Shown: positions 1 through 6,822, numbered from the stretch's first letter. The stretch is 19,158 bases of DNA from JBBPYA01 sp038200385 (GCA_038200385.1 JBBPYA010000068.1:1-19158); one strand, 5' to 3'. The notes: a model not told the origin generated them from the sequence alone. A program made the numbers and translations.

Positions 1-141
1 ACGGTGCCGGCCTCGGCGCTGACCGGCCGGCTGTCCGGGTGGTTGCTGCTCGGTGCCGCAGCGTTCACCGTCGTGCTGCTGGTCCTGAGCCGGTGGCTGT
101 GGACGCAGGGGCTGCGGCGCTACTCCGGCGCGTCGGCGTGA
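1..141 (+). CDS. ABC-2 type transporter permease, C-terminal end (partial)
   Basis: Frame 1 is open from the first base to the TGA at 139-141 and gives 46 residues. They contain one strongly hydrophobic segment (WLLLGAAAFTVVLLVLSRW) followed by a short basic tail, WLWTQGLRRYSGASA. This last-helix-plus-tail pattern, ending in GLRRYS-x-A, resembles the C-terminus of the ABC-2/DUF990-type permeases that occur in actinobacterial multi-gene ABC exporters. The 5' part, including any ATPase partner, lies outside the window. The stop overlaps the GTG start of the next gene (GTGA, 138-141), so the two are probably cotranscribed and translationally coupled. The family assignment rests on a short tail only; that it is a membrane protein end is firmer than the exact family. 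Confidence 0.55.
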   Translation, partial: TVPASALTGRLSGWLLLGAAAFTVVLLVLSRWLWTQGLRRYSGASA

Positions 142-1640
142 CCCGCGCGGCCTCGGTCCCGGCCGGGCTCGGGCCTGATCCGGACCCGGTCGTCGTGTCC
201 GGGCTGGACCTGCGCTGCGCCGAGGTCGTCGCGGTGGCCCGGGACTCGCGGCCGGTCACCGTGCCTGCCGATGCCCGGCGCCGCGCGGAGCGCAGCCATG
301 CCCTGGCCGCGCAGGAGGCCGGCCGCAGACCGGTGTACGGGCAGACCACCGGGGTCGGTGCGAACCGGGTACACGAGGTCGAGCCCGACGCACCCGGCCA
401 CGGGCTGCGGCTGCTGCGCAGCCACGCCAGCGGGACCGGGCCGCTGGAGCCGGCCGAACGGGTCCGCGCGGCGATGATGGTCCGGCTCAACCAGCTGGCG
501 GCCGGGGGCTCGGGGGTCGCCCCGGCGTTCCTGGACGCGCTGGAGGCCGCGCTCACCAGCGGTGCCCACCCGGCGATCCACCGGCTGGGCTCGATCGGCA
601 CCGGGGACCTGTGCGCCCTGGCCGAGCTGGGACTCACCCTGTGCGGCGACCGACCCTGGCTGGCCGGTAGCGGAACCCCGGTGCCGCTGACCGGCACCGA
701 CGCGCTCGCCTTGATCAGCAGCAACGCGGCGACGATCGGTACGGCGGTGCTGGCCCACCACGACCTGACCGCGCTGGTCACCGCGGCCGAGATCGTTGCC
801 GGGCTGTCCTTCCTGGCCCTGGGCGGAGCCGCCGAGGCCTACGCCGCCCCGGTGCACGAGGCCCGCGCCCACCCGGGGCAGCTGCTCGTGGCACGACGGA
901 TGCGCGCCCTGCTCGGGCTGGAGCCTGCCACCGGACCCGGTCGCCGGCTGCAGGATCCGTTCTCGCTGCGGGCGTTGCCGCAGGTGCACGGCGCCGCGGT
1001 CGACGCCCTGGCCCACCTGGAGGCCACCCTGACCGTCGAGCTCAACGCCCGAGCGGAGAACCCGCTCATCGACCTGGCCGGCTCGGCCGTCTGGCACAAC
1101 GGCAACTTCCACACCGGGTACCTGACGCACGCCCTCGACGGTGCCCGCTCGGCGATCCACCCGGTCGCCGAGCTGTCCGCGCTGCGGCTGGGCGACCTCG
1201 TCGACCCGGCCGGCACCGGCCTGCCCGCCTTTCTGACCGGGGGACCGGACAGTTCCGGCGTGATGGCCCTGGAGGTCGTGGCCTACGACGGGGTCGCCTC
1301 ACTCCGGCACCTGAGCATGCCGGCGACCGCGGGTAACGCGGTCATCTCGCGCGGCCTGGAGGACCATGCCGGGTTCGGCACCCACGCGGCGCGGATGGCG
1401 GGCTCGGCGGCCGATGCCCTCCGGACGGTGCTGGCCGCGGAACTGGTCGCCGCCGTCCGCGCCCTGCGGATGCAGGGCCACGCCGACGAGCGGTACCCGA
1501 TCCGGCGGACGTACGACCTGGCCTGCGCCGTCCTGGATCCCGACCTGAGCGACCGCCCGCTGTCGGCGGATCTGGAGGTCGCCGGCGGGTTGGTAGACGC
1601 CTTCGGCAACACCGACCCGGGTCAGCCGGCCGCACCCTGA
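138..1640 (+). CDS. Histidine/aromatic amino acid ammonia-lyase family protein with atypical MIO triad (HAL1)
   Basis: The 500-residue product has the length and motif order of the HAL/PAL/TAL superfamily. The catalytic-tyrosine motif is VYGQTTGVG (Tyr67). An RSHASG segment (His96) resembles the SH selectivity pair of histidine lyases. QDPFSLR-x3-PQVHG lies at 272-285, ENPL at 307-310 and GLEDHAGFGTHAAR at 406-419. The usual GSVG-ASG-DL MIO segment reads GSI-GTG-DL (151-158), one residue shorter, so the Ala-Ser-Gly triad aligns with Gly154-Thr155-Gly156. The family normally eliminates ammonia from an alpha-amino acid to give an alpha,beta-unsaturated acid. Whether this one makes MIO is open. 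GTG at 138 is chosen as start because it overlaps the upstream stop and the N-terminus before it has no family character. The 3' end overlaps the convergent amidohydrolase by 19 bp. The true substrate is unknown. Confidence 0.85.
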   Translation: MTRAASVPAGLGPDPDPVVVSGLDLRCAEVVAVARDSRPVTVPADARRRAERSHALAAQEAGRRPVYGQTTGVGANRVHEVEPDAPGHGLRLLRSHASGTGPLEPAERVRAAMMVRLNQLAAGGSGVAPAFLDALEAALTSGAHPAIHRLGSIGTGDLCALAELGLTLCGDRPWLAGSGTPVPLTGTDALALISSNAATIGTAVLAHHDLTALVTAAEIVAGLSFLALGGAAEAYAAPVHEARAHPGQLLVARRMRALLGLEPATGPGRRLQDPFSLRALPQVHGAAVDALAHLEATLTVELNARAENPLIDLAGSAVWHNGNFHTGYLTHALDGARSAIHPVAELSALRLGDLVDPAGTGLPAFLTGGPDSSGVMALEVVAYDGVASLRHLSMPATAGNAVISRGLEDHAGFGTHAARMAGSAADALRTVLAAELVAAVRALRMQGHADERYPIRRTYDLACAVLDPDLSDRPLSADLEVAGGLVDAFGNTDPGQPAAP

Positions 1641-2569
1641 ACGACCGGTTGCCGCCGGAGGGTGGGCAGTGCGCTCCCGGTCAGCAGCCGCTGCGGGTTG
1701 GCCACGAACAGAGCATGACCGAACGCCGCACCGAACCCGGGGTCGGTCGGCTCGGCGTTCGGCCGGTCCGAGCCGTGCACGAGGGCATCCACGCCCGTCA
1801 CCCGGAGGGTCGCGTCCATCGCGCGGACCCCGTACGAGGACGTCTCGTAGTACACGGCCGGGTCGATCGCGCCGAGCGCACCGCCGCGGGCCGCCAACCG
1901 CTCGTGGTGCAGCGGGGCCAACCCGGCCAGCGCGACGAAAACCACCCGCAAGTGCGGGAAACCGCTGCGGCCGGCGACGTGCCACGCGTACCAGGCGGCG
2001 TGCAGCTGCGCGACGTAGGGCACCACCGCCGGCCACCAGGACGGGATCGATGCGGGTCCGGTCTCCGGGCGCGCGGCCGGGCCAGGATGCACCATCAGCG
2101 GCAGGTCGGCGCGCTGGAGGACCTCGAGCAGGCCGCCCAGCCGGTCCAGGGCCGCCGGCTCGGCCAGCGCGGTGGCCGGCAGCTGCAGCCCGACGACGTT
2201 CGGAGCGTCGAGGACCCGGGCCAGGTCCCCCGGATCCGGCTCGACCACCCCGGCCGCGGCCCACGCCGCGAAGAGCGGGTCGAACGCCGCGGCACCGTGA
2301 TGCCAGGCGTCGATCAGCGGCGCAGCCTCGGCCGGGGGAAGCGCCTCGATGCCCAGCGGGCTGGACAGGGACAGCAGCACCCGCTCGGTGCCCTCGGCCC
2401 GTTCGCGCTGCGCCCGGGCCTGCTCGTCCAGGTCGCGGGGATTGACGACGAAGGGTGCCTCGCCGTCCAGGTACAGCGTCCAGCCCTGCATCCGGGGCGG
2501 TCGCCGGCGGGCCCGGAGGGCGTCGAGCAGCGCCTGCGGCCACAGATGCTGATGACAGTCGCTACGCAT
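1622..2569 (-). CDS. Amidohydrolase_2 family metal-dependent hydrolase
   Basis: The 315-residue product begins MRSDCHQHLWP, which carries the N-terminal HxH metal-binding pair (His6, His8) of amidohydrolase_2 (PF04909-type) TIM-barrel enzymes. Further expected ligands are His161 in LMVHPG and Asp268 in VHGSDRP. Such enzymes hydrolyse or decarboxylate lactones, imides and aromatic or sugar acids. The substrate here cannot be read from sequence. An in-frame ATG at 2689 exists, but the 40 residues between it and 2569 are arginine-rich and unlike the family, and the HxH strand would normally start the protein; the ATG at 2567-2569 is preceded by a purine-rich GCAGGA. The gene is divergent from the LacI-type regulator (55 bp apart) and converges on HAL1. 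Control by that regulator is plausible, but I see no copy of the operator found near 4165 in this gap. Confidence 0.82.
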   Translation of the reverse strand: MRSDCHQHLWPQALLDALRARRRPPRMQGWTLYLDGEAPFVVNPRDLDEQARAQRERAEGTERVLLSLSSPLGIEALPPAEAAPLIDAWHHGAAAFDPLFAAWAAAGVVEPDPGDLARVLDAPNVVGLQLPATALAEPAALDRLGGLLEVLQRADLPLMVHPGPAARPETGPASIPSWWPAVVPYVAQLHAAWYAWHVAGRSGFPHLRVVFVALAGLAPLHHERLAARGGALGAIDPAVYYETSSYGVRAMDATLRVTGVDALVHGSDRPNAEPTDPGFGAAFGHALFVANPQRLLTGSALPTLRRQPVVQGAAG

Positions 2570-2611
2570 TCCTGCCCCCCGCGAGTGGACGCGCCGGAGA
2601 CGGCGGCACCG

Positions 2612-2617
2612 TAGGGT
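2612..2617 (+). promoter_or_regulatory. Putative -10 box for the LacI-type gene (leaderless)
   Basis: TAGGGT fits the TANNNT -10 consensus and ends 7 bases before the ATG at 2625. Transcription would then begin at or next to the start codon, giving a leaderless mRNA, which is common in actinobacteria. No good -35 or Shine-Dalgarno is visible in the 55-bp divergent gap. Confidence 0.4.
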
Positions 2618-2624
2618 CGGACGA

Positions 2625-3674
2625 ATGCAGCGCCCCCGCCGCGCGACTCTCAAGGACGTGGCGGCCGCCACCGGCTTCTCGCCAGCCACGGTCTCCTACG
2701 CGCTGCGCGGGCTGCAGGTCCCGCCGGAGACGCAGGCGCGGGTGCGGGCCGCTGCCGCGGAACTGGGGTACGAGGCCAATCCGATCGCCCGGGCTCTGGC
2801 CGGTGGGCGGACCGGGATGGTGGGTGTGCTGTGCGGTTCGCTGGCTGACCTGTGGCAGCAGAGCCTGGCCGCCCAGCTGTCCCGCGGCCTGCTCGAGCAG
2901 GATCGGTACGCGATCATCGCCGACGCCGACGGTGAACCGGCCCGCGAACGGCAGCTGGCCGGCCAGCTGCGCGACCGGCAGGTCGACGGCGTGCTCGTGT
3001 CCCCCCTGGACCCGGCCGCCGAGCACTGGGCCGAACTCAGCGCCGCGGTCCCGGTGGTGACCATCGGGGACGCGCTGGCCACCGCGCCCAAGGCCGGCTG
3101 CGTGCTGTTCGACAACCGGCACGGCGTGGCCACCGCGCTGGGGCATCTCGCCGACCTCGGCCACCGCCGGGTGGCCGTGCTGACCCCGTCCCTGCCGAGT
3201 ACGCCGGACCGTCCGGCCGGGGTCTTCGCCCTGCAGCACGGGACCGAACTCGGCCTGGACGTCGTCCTGGTCGGTTCGCCGGCGTCGGTGGCGGGGGCCG
3301 CCACGGCCGCCGGTGCGGTCCTGAGCCTGGCCGACCGGCCGACCGCGATGTTCTGCCTGAGCGACTCGATGGCCTACGGCTGTTACCTCGCCGCGAGCCG
3401 GCTCGGCCTGTCGGTGCCGGCGCAGCTGTCCGTGCTCGGCTACGACGACCACGAGATGGCCGAACTCGTCGTCCCGTCGCTGACCACGTTCAGCTGGGAC
3501 GGGGTGGGCATCGTGGATTCCGCGGTGTTCCAGCTCGTGCGGGCGATCGAGAAGGGCGGCCGGCGCCAACCCCAGACGTTCCGGCCGCAGCTGCAGGAGC
3601 GGGCGTCGACGGCCCGGCCTCCCGGCCCGGCTCAGCTTGCCGCCCCCTCGAGGGGACGCAGCTCCTCGGCGTAG
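2625..3674 (+). CDS. LacI-family transcriptional regulator
   Basis: The 349-residue product has the LacI-family helix-turn-helix at residues 8-27 (TLKDVAAATGFSPATVSYAL). A hinge-helix region follows near 50-60 (EANPIARALAGG), then a periplasmic-binding-protein-like effector domain (GMVGVL at about 63-68, VDGVLVSP, SVLGYDDHEMAELVVPSLTT). The conserved hinge leucine-type residue is present. It should bind a palindromic operator as a dimer and respond to a small metabolite. It lies between the amidohydrolase (divergent) and the OCD-HAL2-cupin set (convergent). The natural candidates for its sites are the 12-bp palindromes at 4165 and 4191, whose central CpG is typical for the family. The C-terminal tail is Ser/Pro/Arg-rich and overlaps the cupin 3' end by 43 bp. 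The family assignment is secure; the regulon is inferred. Confidence 0.93.
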   Translation: MQRPRRATLKDVAAATGFSPATVSYALRGLQVPPETQARVRAAAAELGYEANPIARALAGGRTGMVGVLCGSLADLWQQSLAAQLSRGLLEQDRYAIIADADGEPARERQLAGQLRDRQVDGVLVSPLDPAAEHWAELSAAVPVVTIGDALATAPKAGCVLFDNRHGVATALGHLADLGHRRVAVLTPSLPSTPDRPAGVFALQHGTELGLDVVLVGSPASVAGAATAAGAVLSLADRPTAMFCLSDSMAYGCYLAASRLGLSVPAQLSVLGYDDHEMAELVVPSLTTFSWDGVGIVDSAVFQLVRAIEKGGRRQPQTFRPQLQERASTARPPGPAQLAAPSRGRSSSA

Positions 3675-4141
3675 CTCACCGATACCCGGCGCAGCACGCC
3701 ACCGCGGGCGAAGGAGTACTGACCCATCCGCCACAGCGGCGGCGAGTAGGCGTGGATCGAGACCGATCCGTCCACCGCGCCGGTCATCCGGTGGATGTGG
3801 TCCGGGCCGAAACTGAACGACGTCCCCGCGGCGAAGTCCGAGACCAGCGGATCGGCGGCGATCCGCAGCGTGGTCTCGCGGACGACGCCGCGCACCACGG
3901 CCACCGCGCCCGAGGACAGGTCGTGGTCGTGCCAGCCGGTGTCGTCGACGGTGTTCCAGCACAGCAGCCAGACGTCGACGTCCAGATCCCGCCGGATGGA
4001 CACGAAGTGCCGGCCACCGGTGTCGAAGGCAACCAGGTCCTGCCACCGGCCCGGGTTGCTCGCGTACTGGTGGACGAGGGCACGCAACTGGACGCGGTCG
4101 AGGCCGTGATCAGCGCTGTCAGGGAGGCTCCCGGCTGTCAT
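3632..4141 (-). CDS. Cysteine-dioxygenase-like cupin (thiol dioxygenase family)
   Basis: The 169-residue cupin matches the cysteine dioxygenase fold in motif order. GWHDHDLSSGAVAVVRGVVRET (His71, His73) holds the first two iron ligands. PDHIHRM gives the third His (His117). SIHAYSPP (Ser128-His130-Tyr132) matches the Ser-His-Tyr catalytic triad of mammalian-type cysteine dioxygenase. The expected chemistry is iron-dependent O2 insertion into a thiol to give a sulfinate; cysteine, 3-mercaptopropionate or another small thiol are possible substrates. The ATG at 4139-4141 is chosen because AAAGGAGGT lies just upstream. The longer ORF start at 4177 would fall inside an operator. The gene lies 45 bp downstream of HAL2 on the same strand and is preceded by two palindromic operators, so it may be separately controlled. 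Its end overlaps the LacI-type gene by 43 bp. Confidence 0.82.
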   Translation of the reverse strand: MTAGSLPDSADHGLDRVQLRALVHQYASNPGRWQDLVAFDTGGRHFVSIRRDLDVDVWLLCWNTVDDTGWHDHDLSSGAVAVVRGVVRETTLRIAADPLVSDFAAGTSFSFGPDHIHRMTGAVDGSVSIHAYSPPLWRMGQYSFARGGVLRRVSVSYAEELRPLEGAAS

Positions 4142-4147
4142 CGAGAC

Positions 4148-4156
4148 CTCCTTTAC
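4148..4156 (-). promoter_or_regulatory. Strong ribosome binding site that sets the cupin start
   Basis: On the minus strand the sequence AAAGGAGGT lies 6 bases before the ATG at 4141. It is near-perfectly complementary to the 3' end of 16S rRNA and is the strongest such site noticed in the window. It decides the start in favour of MTAGSL over the upstream in-frame ATG at 4177. Confidence 0.7.
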
Positions 4157-4164
4157 GATTGAGT

Positions 4165-4176
4165 TGAACCGCTTCA
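4165..4176. promoter_or_regulatory. LacI-type operator, copy 1 (upstream of the cupin)
   Basis: TGAACCGCTTCA is a 12-bp palindrome of form TGAA-S-CG-S-TTCA with the central CpG usual for LacI/PurR-family operators. It lies about 24 bp upstream of the cupin start, immediately before its ribosome binding site. An identical copy lies 26 bp away. Binding by the LacI-family protein encoded at 2625-3674 is an inference from proximity and motif shape. Confidence 0.6.
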
Positions 4177-4186
4177 CTGTTGCGGT

Positions 4187-5695
4187 TCAGTGAACCGCTT
4201 CAGTGGCCTCCAAGTCAAGCCCACGTAGCGCGTCCAGGTCCGGCCCGAACGGTCGGTCGGCGGTGCCCGCGGGCAGCACGGCGGCCGCGACGTCGAGCAG
4301 CCGTCGCCCGCCGGTACCCAGCGCTTCCGGACGCCCCCCGAGCAGCACCGCCTGGTGGACGCCGAGCAACTCGCAGACCAGCACCTCCTCCAGACCCTGC
4401 AGCACCGCGTCGAGGTTGCCGGCGGATTCCATCGAGAAGCTCTGCACGTCCTCCTGGCCCAGCGACGTCTCGATGGATCCGAGGCAGGTGGGCCCGGTCC
4501 GGTTGCGCATCCGGTGCACCACGCCGGCGGCCCGCTTGTGTACGGCCACCAGTCCGGTGTGCGTTCCCGGGACGTCGCTGAGCTGACGGGGCAGGCCGGT
4601 GACGCGGTCGTCGAGCAACCGGTGCAGGCGGGCCGCGGAGGTCTCGGCGAGCCGGCAGAGGGCCACCGTCAGTGCGTCCAGGTTCGCGGCGAGGTCGAAG
4701 CCGTCGAATCCGGCCGAGCCCACGAAGTCGCCCCCGAGGAACGCCGGGGAATCCGTCACCCCACCGAGCCCGCGCCCGACCGCGGCGTCCAGGGCCGCGG
4801 CGGCGCGCTCGAGATGAGCCAGTGCCGGACCGAGCACCCGGAAGGACAGCGGCGCCTGCAGGGCCCGCGGCTGCGGCTCCGGCCCGGCGACGGCGCGGAT
4901 CCGCTGCAGGGCGGCGGCCAGCGCGTCATCCTGGCGGGCCAGCAACGGCGAGTACGGATCGCGGTGCGCTCGGATGACCGCGATCCCGATGCCCCCGACG
5001 ACCGCGGCGCGGTCGGCCAGCCGGCGGGCCCGCTCGCCGGCCAGCACCGCCAGTGCGCACGTGGTGGGAACCCCCTCGAGCAGGGCCACCCCCTCCTTGA
5101 CGCCCAGCGGATAGCGCTCCAGGCCGGCCTCGGCCAGCGCCGCCGACGCCGGCCGCACGGCGATGCCGTCCGACCCCAGGGCCGACCCCGACCCGGTGAC
5201 CAGCCCCCCGAGGTGGGCGAGGGCGATGATCTCCCCCGCCGCTCCCGATCCGGTGGCCGGCAGGGCCGGGAGGACATCGGCGTTCAGCAGCGCGACGAGC
5301 TGCTCGCACAACCCGATCGAGACGGCGGCGTCGCCGGTGAGCAGGGTCCGCAGTCGGGCGGCCAGCGTGGCGCGGGCCTGTCGCCGGGACAGCCAGGGGT
5401 CCGATCCGACGGCCCGGGCGAGCATCAGCCGGTCCTGCTGCCCGGGTCGGGCCGCCGGGTCCAGCGTCAGCCGACTCTGATCGCCCATCCCGGTCGTGAC
5501 CCCGTACACGGTCGTCCCGGCGTCGAGGACCTGCAGGGCGGCCTCCCGGACGGCCGTGACCGACGCCGTCAGCGGCGCTGCGATCCGCAGCCGCCGGCCG
5601 TCGGCGACCGCCCTGATCGCGGCCGGGTCGAGATCCTCGGCGACGGTGAGGACGAGGACAGCCGGCGACGCCGGCGAGGGTTCCTGCGCGCTCAC
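4187..5695 (-). CDS. HAL/PAL-superfamily lyase homologue lacking the MIO serine (HAL2)
   Basis: The 502-residue product keeps the superfamily skeleton. TVYGVTTGMGDQSR supplies the catalytic-tyrosine motif (Tyr64). LAHLGGLVTG follows the triad, QAPLSFRVLG lies at 280-289, and GQEDVQSFSMESAGNLDAVL at 413-432 matches the family QED-H/V segment. The MIO-forming Ala-Ser-Gly is replaced by Ala152-Ala153-Gly154 (GSG-AAG-EI), so the serine that cyclises is absent and MIO cannot form the usual way. The SH/FH selectivity pair is also missing (LARAVGS). It may eliminate a better leaving group than ammonia, catalyse a different reaction, or be inactive. GTG at 5695 overlaps the stop of the OCD gene (GTGA), showing translational coupling; the cupin follows 45 bp later. 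No frameshift or internal stop suggests decay. Confidence 0.82.
   Translation of the reverse strand: MSAQEPSPASPAVLVLTVAEDLDPAAIRAVADGRRLRIAAPLTASVTAVREAALQVLDAGTTVYGVTTGMGDQSRLTLDPAARPGQQDRLMLARAVGSDPWLSRRQARATLAARLRTLLTGDAAVSIGLCEQLVALLNADVLPALPATGSGAAGEIIALAHLGGLVTGSGSALGSDGIAVRPASAALAEAGLERYPLGVKEGVALLEGVPTTCALAVLAGERARRLADRAAVVGGIGIAVIRAHRDPYSPLLARQDDALAAALQRIRAVAGPEPQPRALQAPLSFRVLGPALAHLERAAAALDAAVGRGLGGVTDSPAFLGGDFVGSAGFDGFDLAANLDALTVALCRLAETSAARLHRLLDDRVTGLPRQLSDVPGTHTGLVAVHKRAAGVVHRMRNRTGPTCLGSIETSLGQEDVQSFSMESAGNLDAVLQGLEEVLVCELLGVHQAVLLGGRPEALGTGGRRLLDVAAAVLPAGTADRPFGPDLDALRGLDLEATEAVH
4191..4202. promoter_or_regulatory. LacI-type operator, copy 2 (inside the HAL2 3' end)
   Basis: A second exact TGAACCGCTTCA starts 26 bp from the first. 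It lies within the last codons of HAL2, next to its stop at 4187-4189. Between the two, the reversed half-site GCGGTTCA (4182-4189) forms with this copy a 17-bp inverted repeat, GCGGTTCA-G-TGAACCGC. The 26-bp spacing is about 2.5 helical turns. The cluster implies a controlled promoter within or near the end of HAL2 for the cupin, but I see no convincing -35/-10 pair. Confidence 0.55.
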
Positions 5696-6705
5696 CGGTA
5701 CCGGAGCATGGTGCCGACGTCGGCGCTCTCGGCCCGGGTCAGGACCAGGTGCGCGACGGCGACATCGAGGATGGACAGCCCGCGATGCCAGAGCAGGATC
5801 CGCTCGTCGGCCCGCTCACGTCCGGGACGCGCGCCGCTGACGATCTCGCCGAGCTCGGCGTACAGGGACTCCTGGGTCAATCGGCCGGTGTCCACGTGCG
5901 CGCGCAGCGCCCCGAACCGGCCCGACTGCGATTCCCGCCAGTCGTCGACGACGACCTTGTCCATGACGTCGAGCACGTCTAGTTCGACCGCGCTGACCGT
6001 GCCGTACGGGACGACGAAGGCACCCGGCCGGACCGCGGCCGTGCGCAGCAAGGTCGTCGGCTCGGTGAGCCGGGAGGCCTCGACCAGGATGTCGGCGCCC
6101 TCGAAGCACTCCTCCGCGGTGTCGACCACCCGGACCCGGGTCGGGATCGCCGCCCGAAGCTGCTCCCCGAACGCCTCCCGGGACTCCGACCGGGCGCTGG
6201 TCACCCGGATCTCGTCGAGGTCGAAGAGGTGGTCCAGCATGGTGACGTTGGAGAACGCCGTCCCGCGGGCCCCGACATGGCCGAGGACTCGGGAGTCCTG
6301 GCGCGCGAGGTACTTCGCGCCGACGGCGGTCATCCCACCGGTGCGCGCCTCGGTGATGAAGGTGGCGTCCAGCACGGCCATCGGTACCCCGGTGAACGGG
6401 TCGTACAGGGTGGCCAGCGCGAGTTCGCTCGGCAGGCCCTGCAGATAGTTGGGGACGAAGTCGCCCACCACCTTGATCCCGCTCACCCCACGCTCACCCA
6501 GGGTGGAGATGTGCCCGCGCAGGACGTTGAAGTGCCCGATCCCGCCGTTGTCCGGGACCAGATGTACCCGGGGCTCGAAGACCGTCTCGCCCCTGCCGTG
6601 CGCAGCGACGACGGCCTCGATCGCGTCGAGGATGTCCGGGACTCCGAGCTCGAGGGAGTCGATGTCCGGGCCGGACAGGAACCGCAGCCACAGCGCCGCC
6701 GACAT
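5692..6705 (-). CDS. Ornithine cyclodeaminase/mu-crystallin family protein
   Basis: The 337-residue product has family landmarks: GIKVVGDFVPNYLQGLP (76-92, with the conserved Lys78), LDATFITEARTGGMTAVGAKYLA (112-134, with Arg121), and a Rossmann segment at 142-150. That segment reads GHVGARGTA, where most relatives have a GxGxQA-type loop, so Arg147 stands where a glycine is usual. Relatives are NAD(P)-dependent ornithine cyclodeaminases, alanine or opine-type dehydrogenases, and imine reductases such as mu-crystallin. The region that usually carries the catalytic Asp (around VVPYGTVSAVELDVLD) is divergent, so the reaction is unassigned. It is the first gene of the leftward set and is coupled to HAL2 by a GTGA overlap. 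An 18-bp inverted repeat lies 29 bp upstream of its ATG. Confidence 0.82.
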   Translation of the reverse strand: MSAALWLRFLSGPDIDSLELGVPDILDAIEAVVAAHGRGETVFEPRVHLVPDNGGIGHFNVLRGHISTLGERGVSGIKVVGDFVPNYLQGLPSELALATLYDPFTGVPMAVLDATFITEARTGGMTAVGAKYLARQDSRVLGHVGARGTAFSNVTMLDHLFDLDEIRVTSARSESREAFGEQLRAAIPTRVRVVDTAEECFEGADILVEASRLTEPTTLLRTAAVRPGAFVVPYGTVSAVELDVLDVMDKVVVDDWRESQSGRFGALRAHVDTGRLTQESLYAELGEIVSGARPGRERADERILLWHRGLSILDVAVAHLVLTRAESADVGTMLRYR

Positions 6706-6733
6706 CCAGGTGACCCTTCGCTGTCACGACCAG

Positions 6734-6751
6734 CCGCATCGAGCGATGCGG
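6734..6751. promoter_or_regulatory. 18-bp inverted repeat, candidate operator of the OCD-HAL2 operon
   Basis: CCGCATCG-AG-CGATGCGG has two perfect 8-bp arms around a 2-bp centre. It lies in the 150-bp divergent gap, between the predicted -10 (6762-6767) and the ATG of the OCD gene, where a repressor would block transcription. It differs from the TGAACCGCTTCA sites, so a different regulator may bind, or it may be an RNA hairpin in the leader. Confidence 0.5.
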
Positions 6752-6761
6752 ACAAGCCGTG

Positions 6762-6770
6762 AAGCTAACA
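6762..6770 (-). promoter_or_regulatory. Putative extended -10 promoter for the OCD gene
   Basis: On the minus strand TGT-TAGCTT reads as a TGN extended -10 with a TANNNT box. It would start transcription near 6755, just before the 18-bp inverted repeat. No good -35 is seen, which is compatible with an extended -10. Confidence 0.35.
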
Positions 6771-6822
6771 GACGCCCGTTCCCGGTCCCCGGCCTCGGCG
6801 AGAGGTGGCGTCCCGGCGGCGG

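Noticed and set aside
4139..4177. Upstream in-frame start of the cupin at 4177
   Set aside because: It would lie inside the operator and lacks a ribosome binding site, whereas AAAGGAGGT precisely precedes the ATG at 4141.
138..5695. A classical histidine utilisation (hut) locus
   Set aside because: No urocanase, imidazolonepropionase or formiminoglutamate hydrolase is present, and both lyases have non-standard MIO triads.
4355..6448. Long 697-codon open frame on the plus strand opposite HAL2 and OCD
   Set aside because: It is a mirror frame of two well-supported genes. Its translation is low-complexity Arg/Gly/Gln/Asp/Pro-rich and shows no domain.
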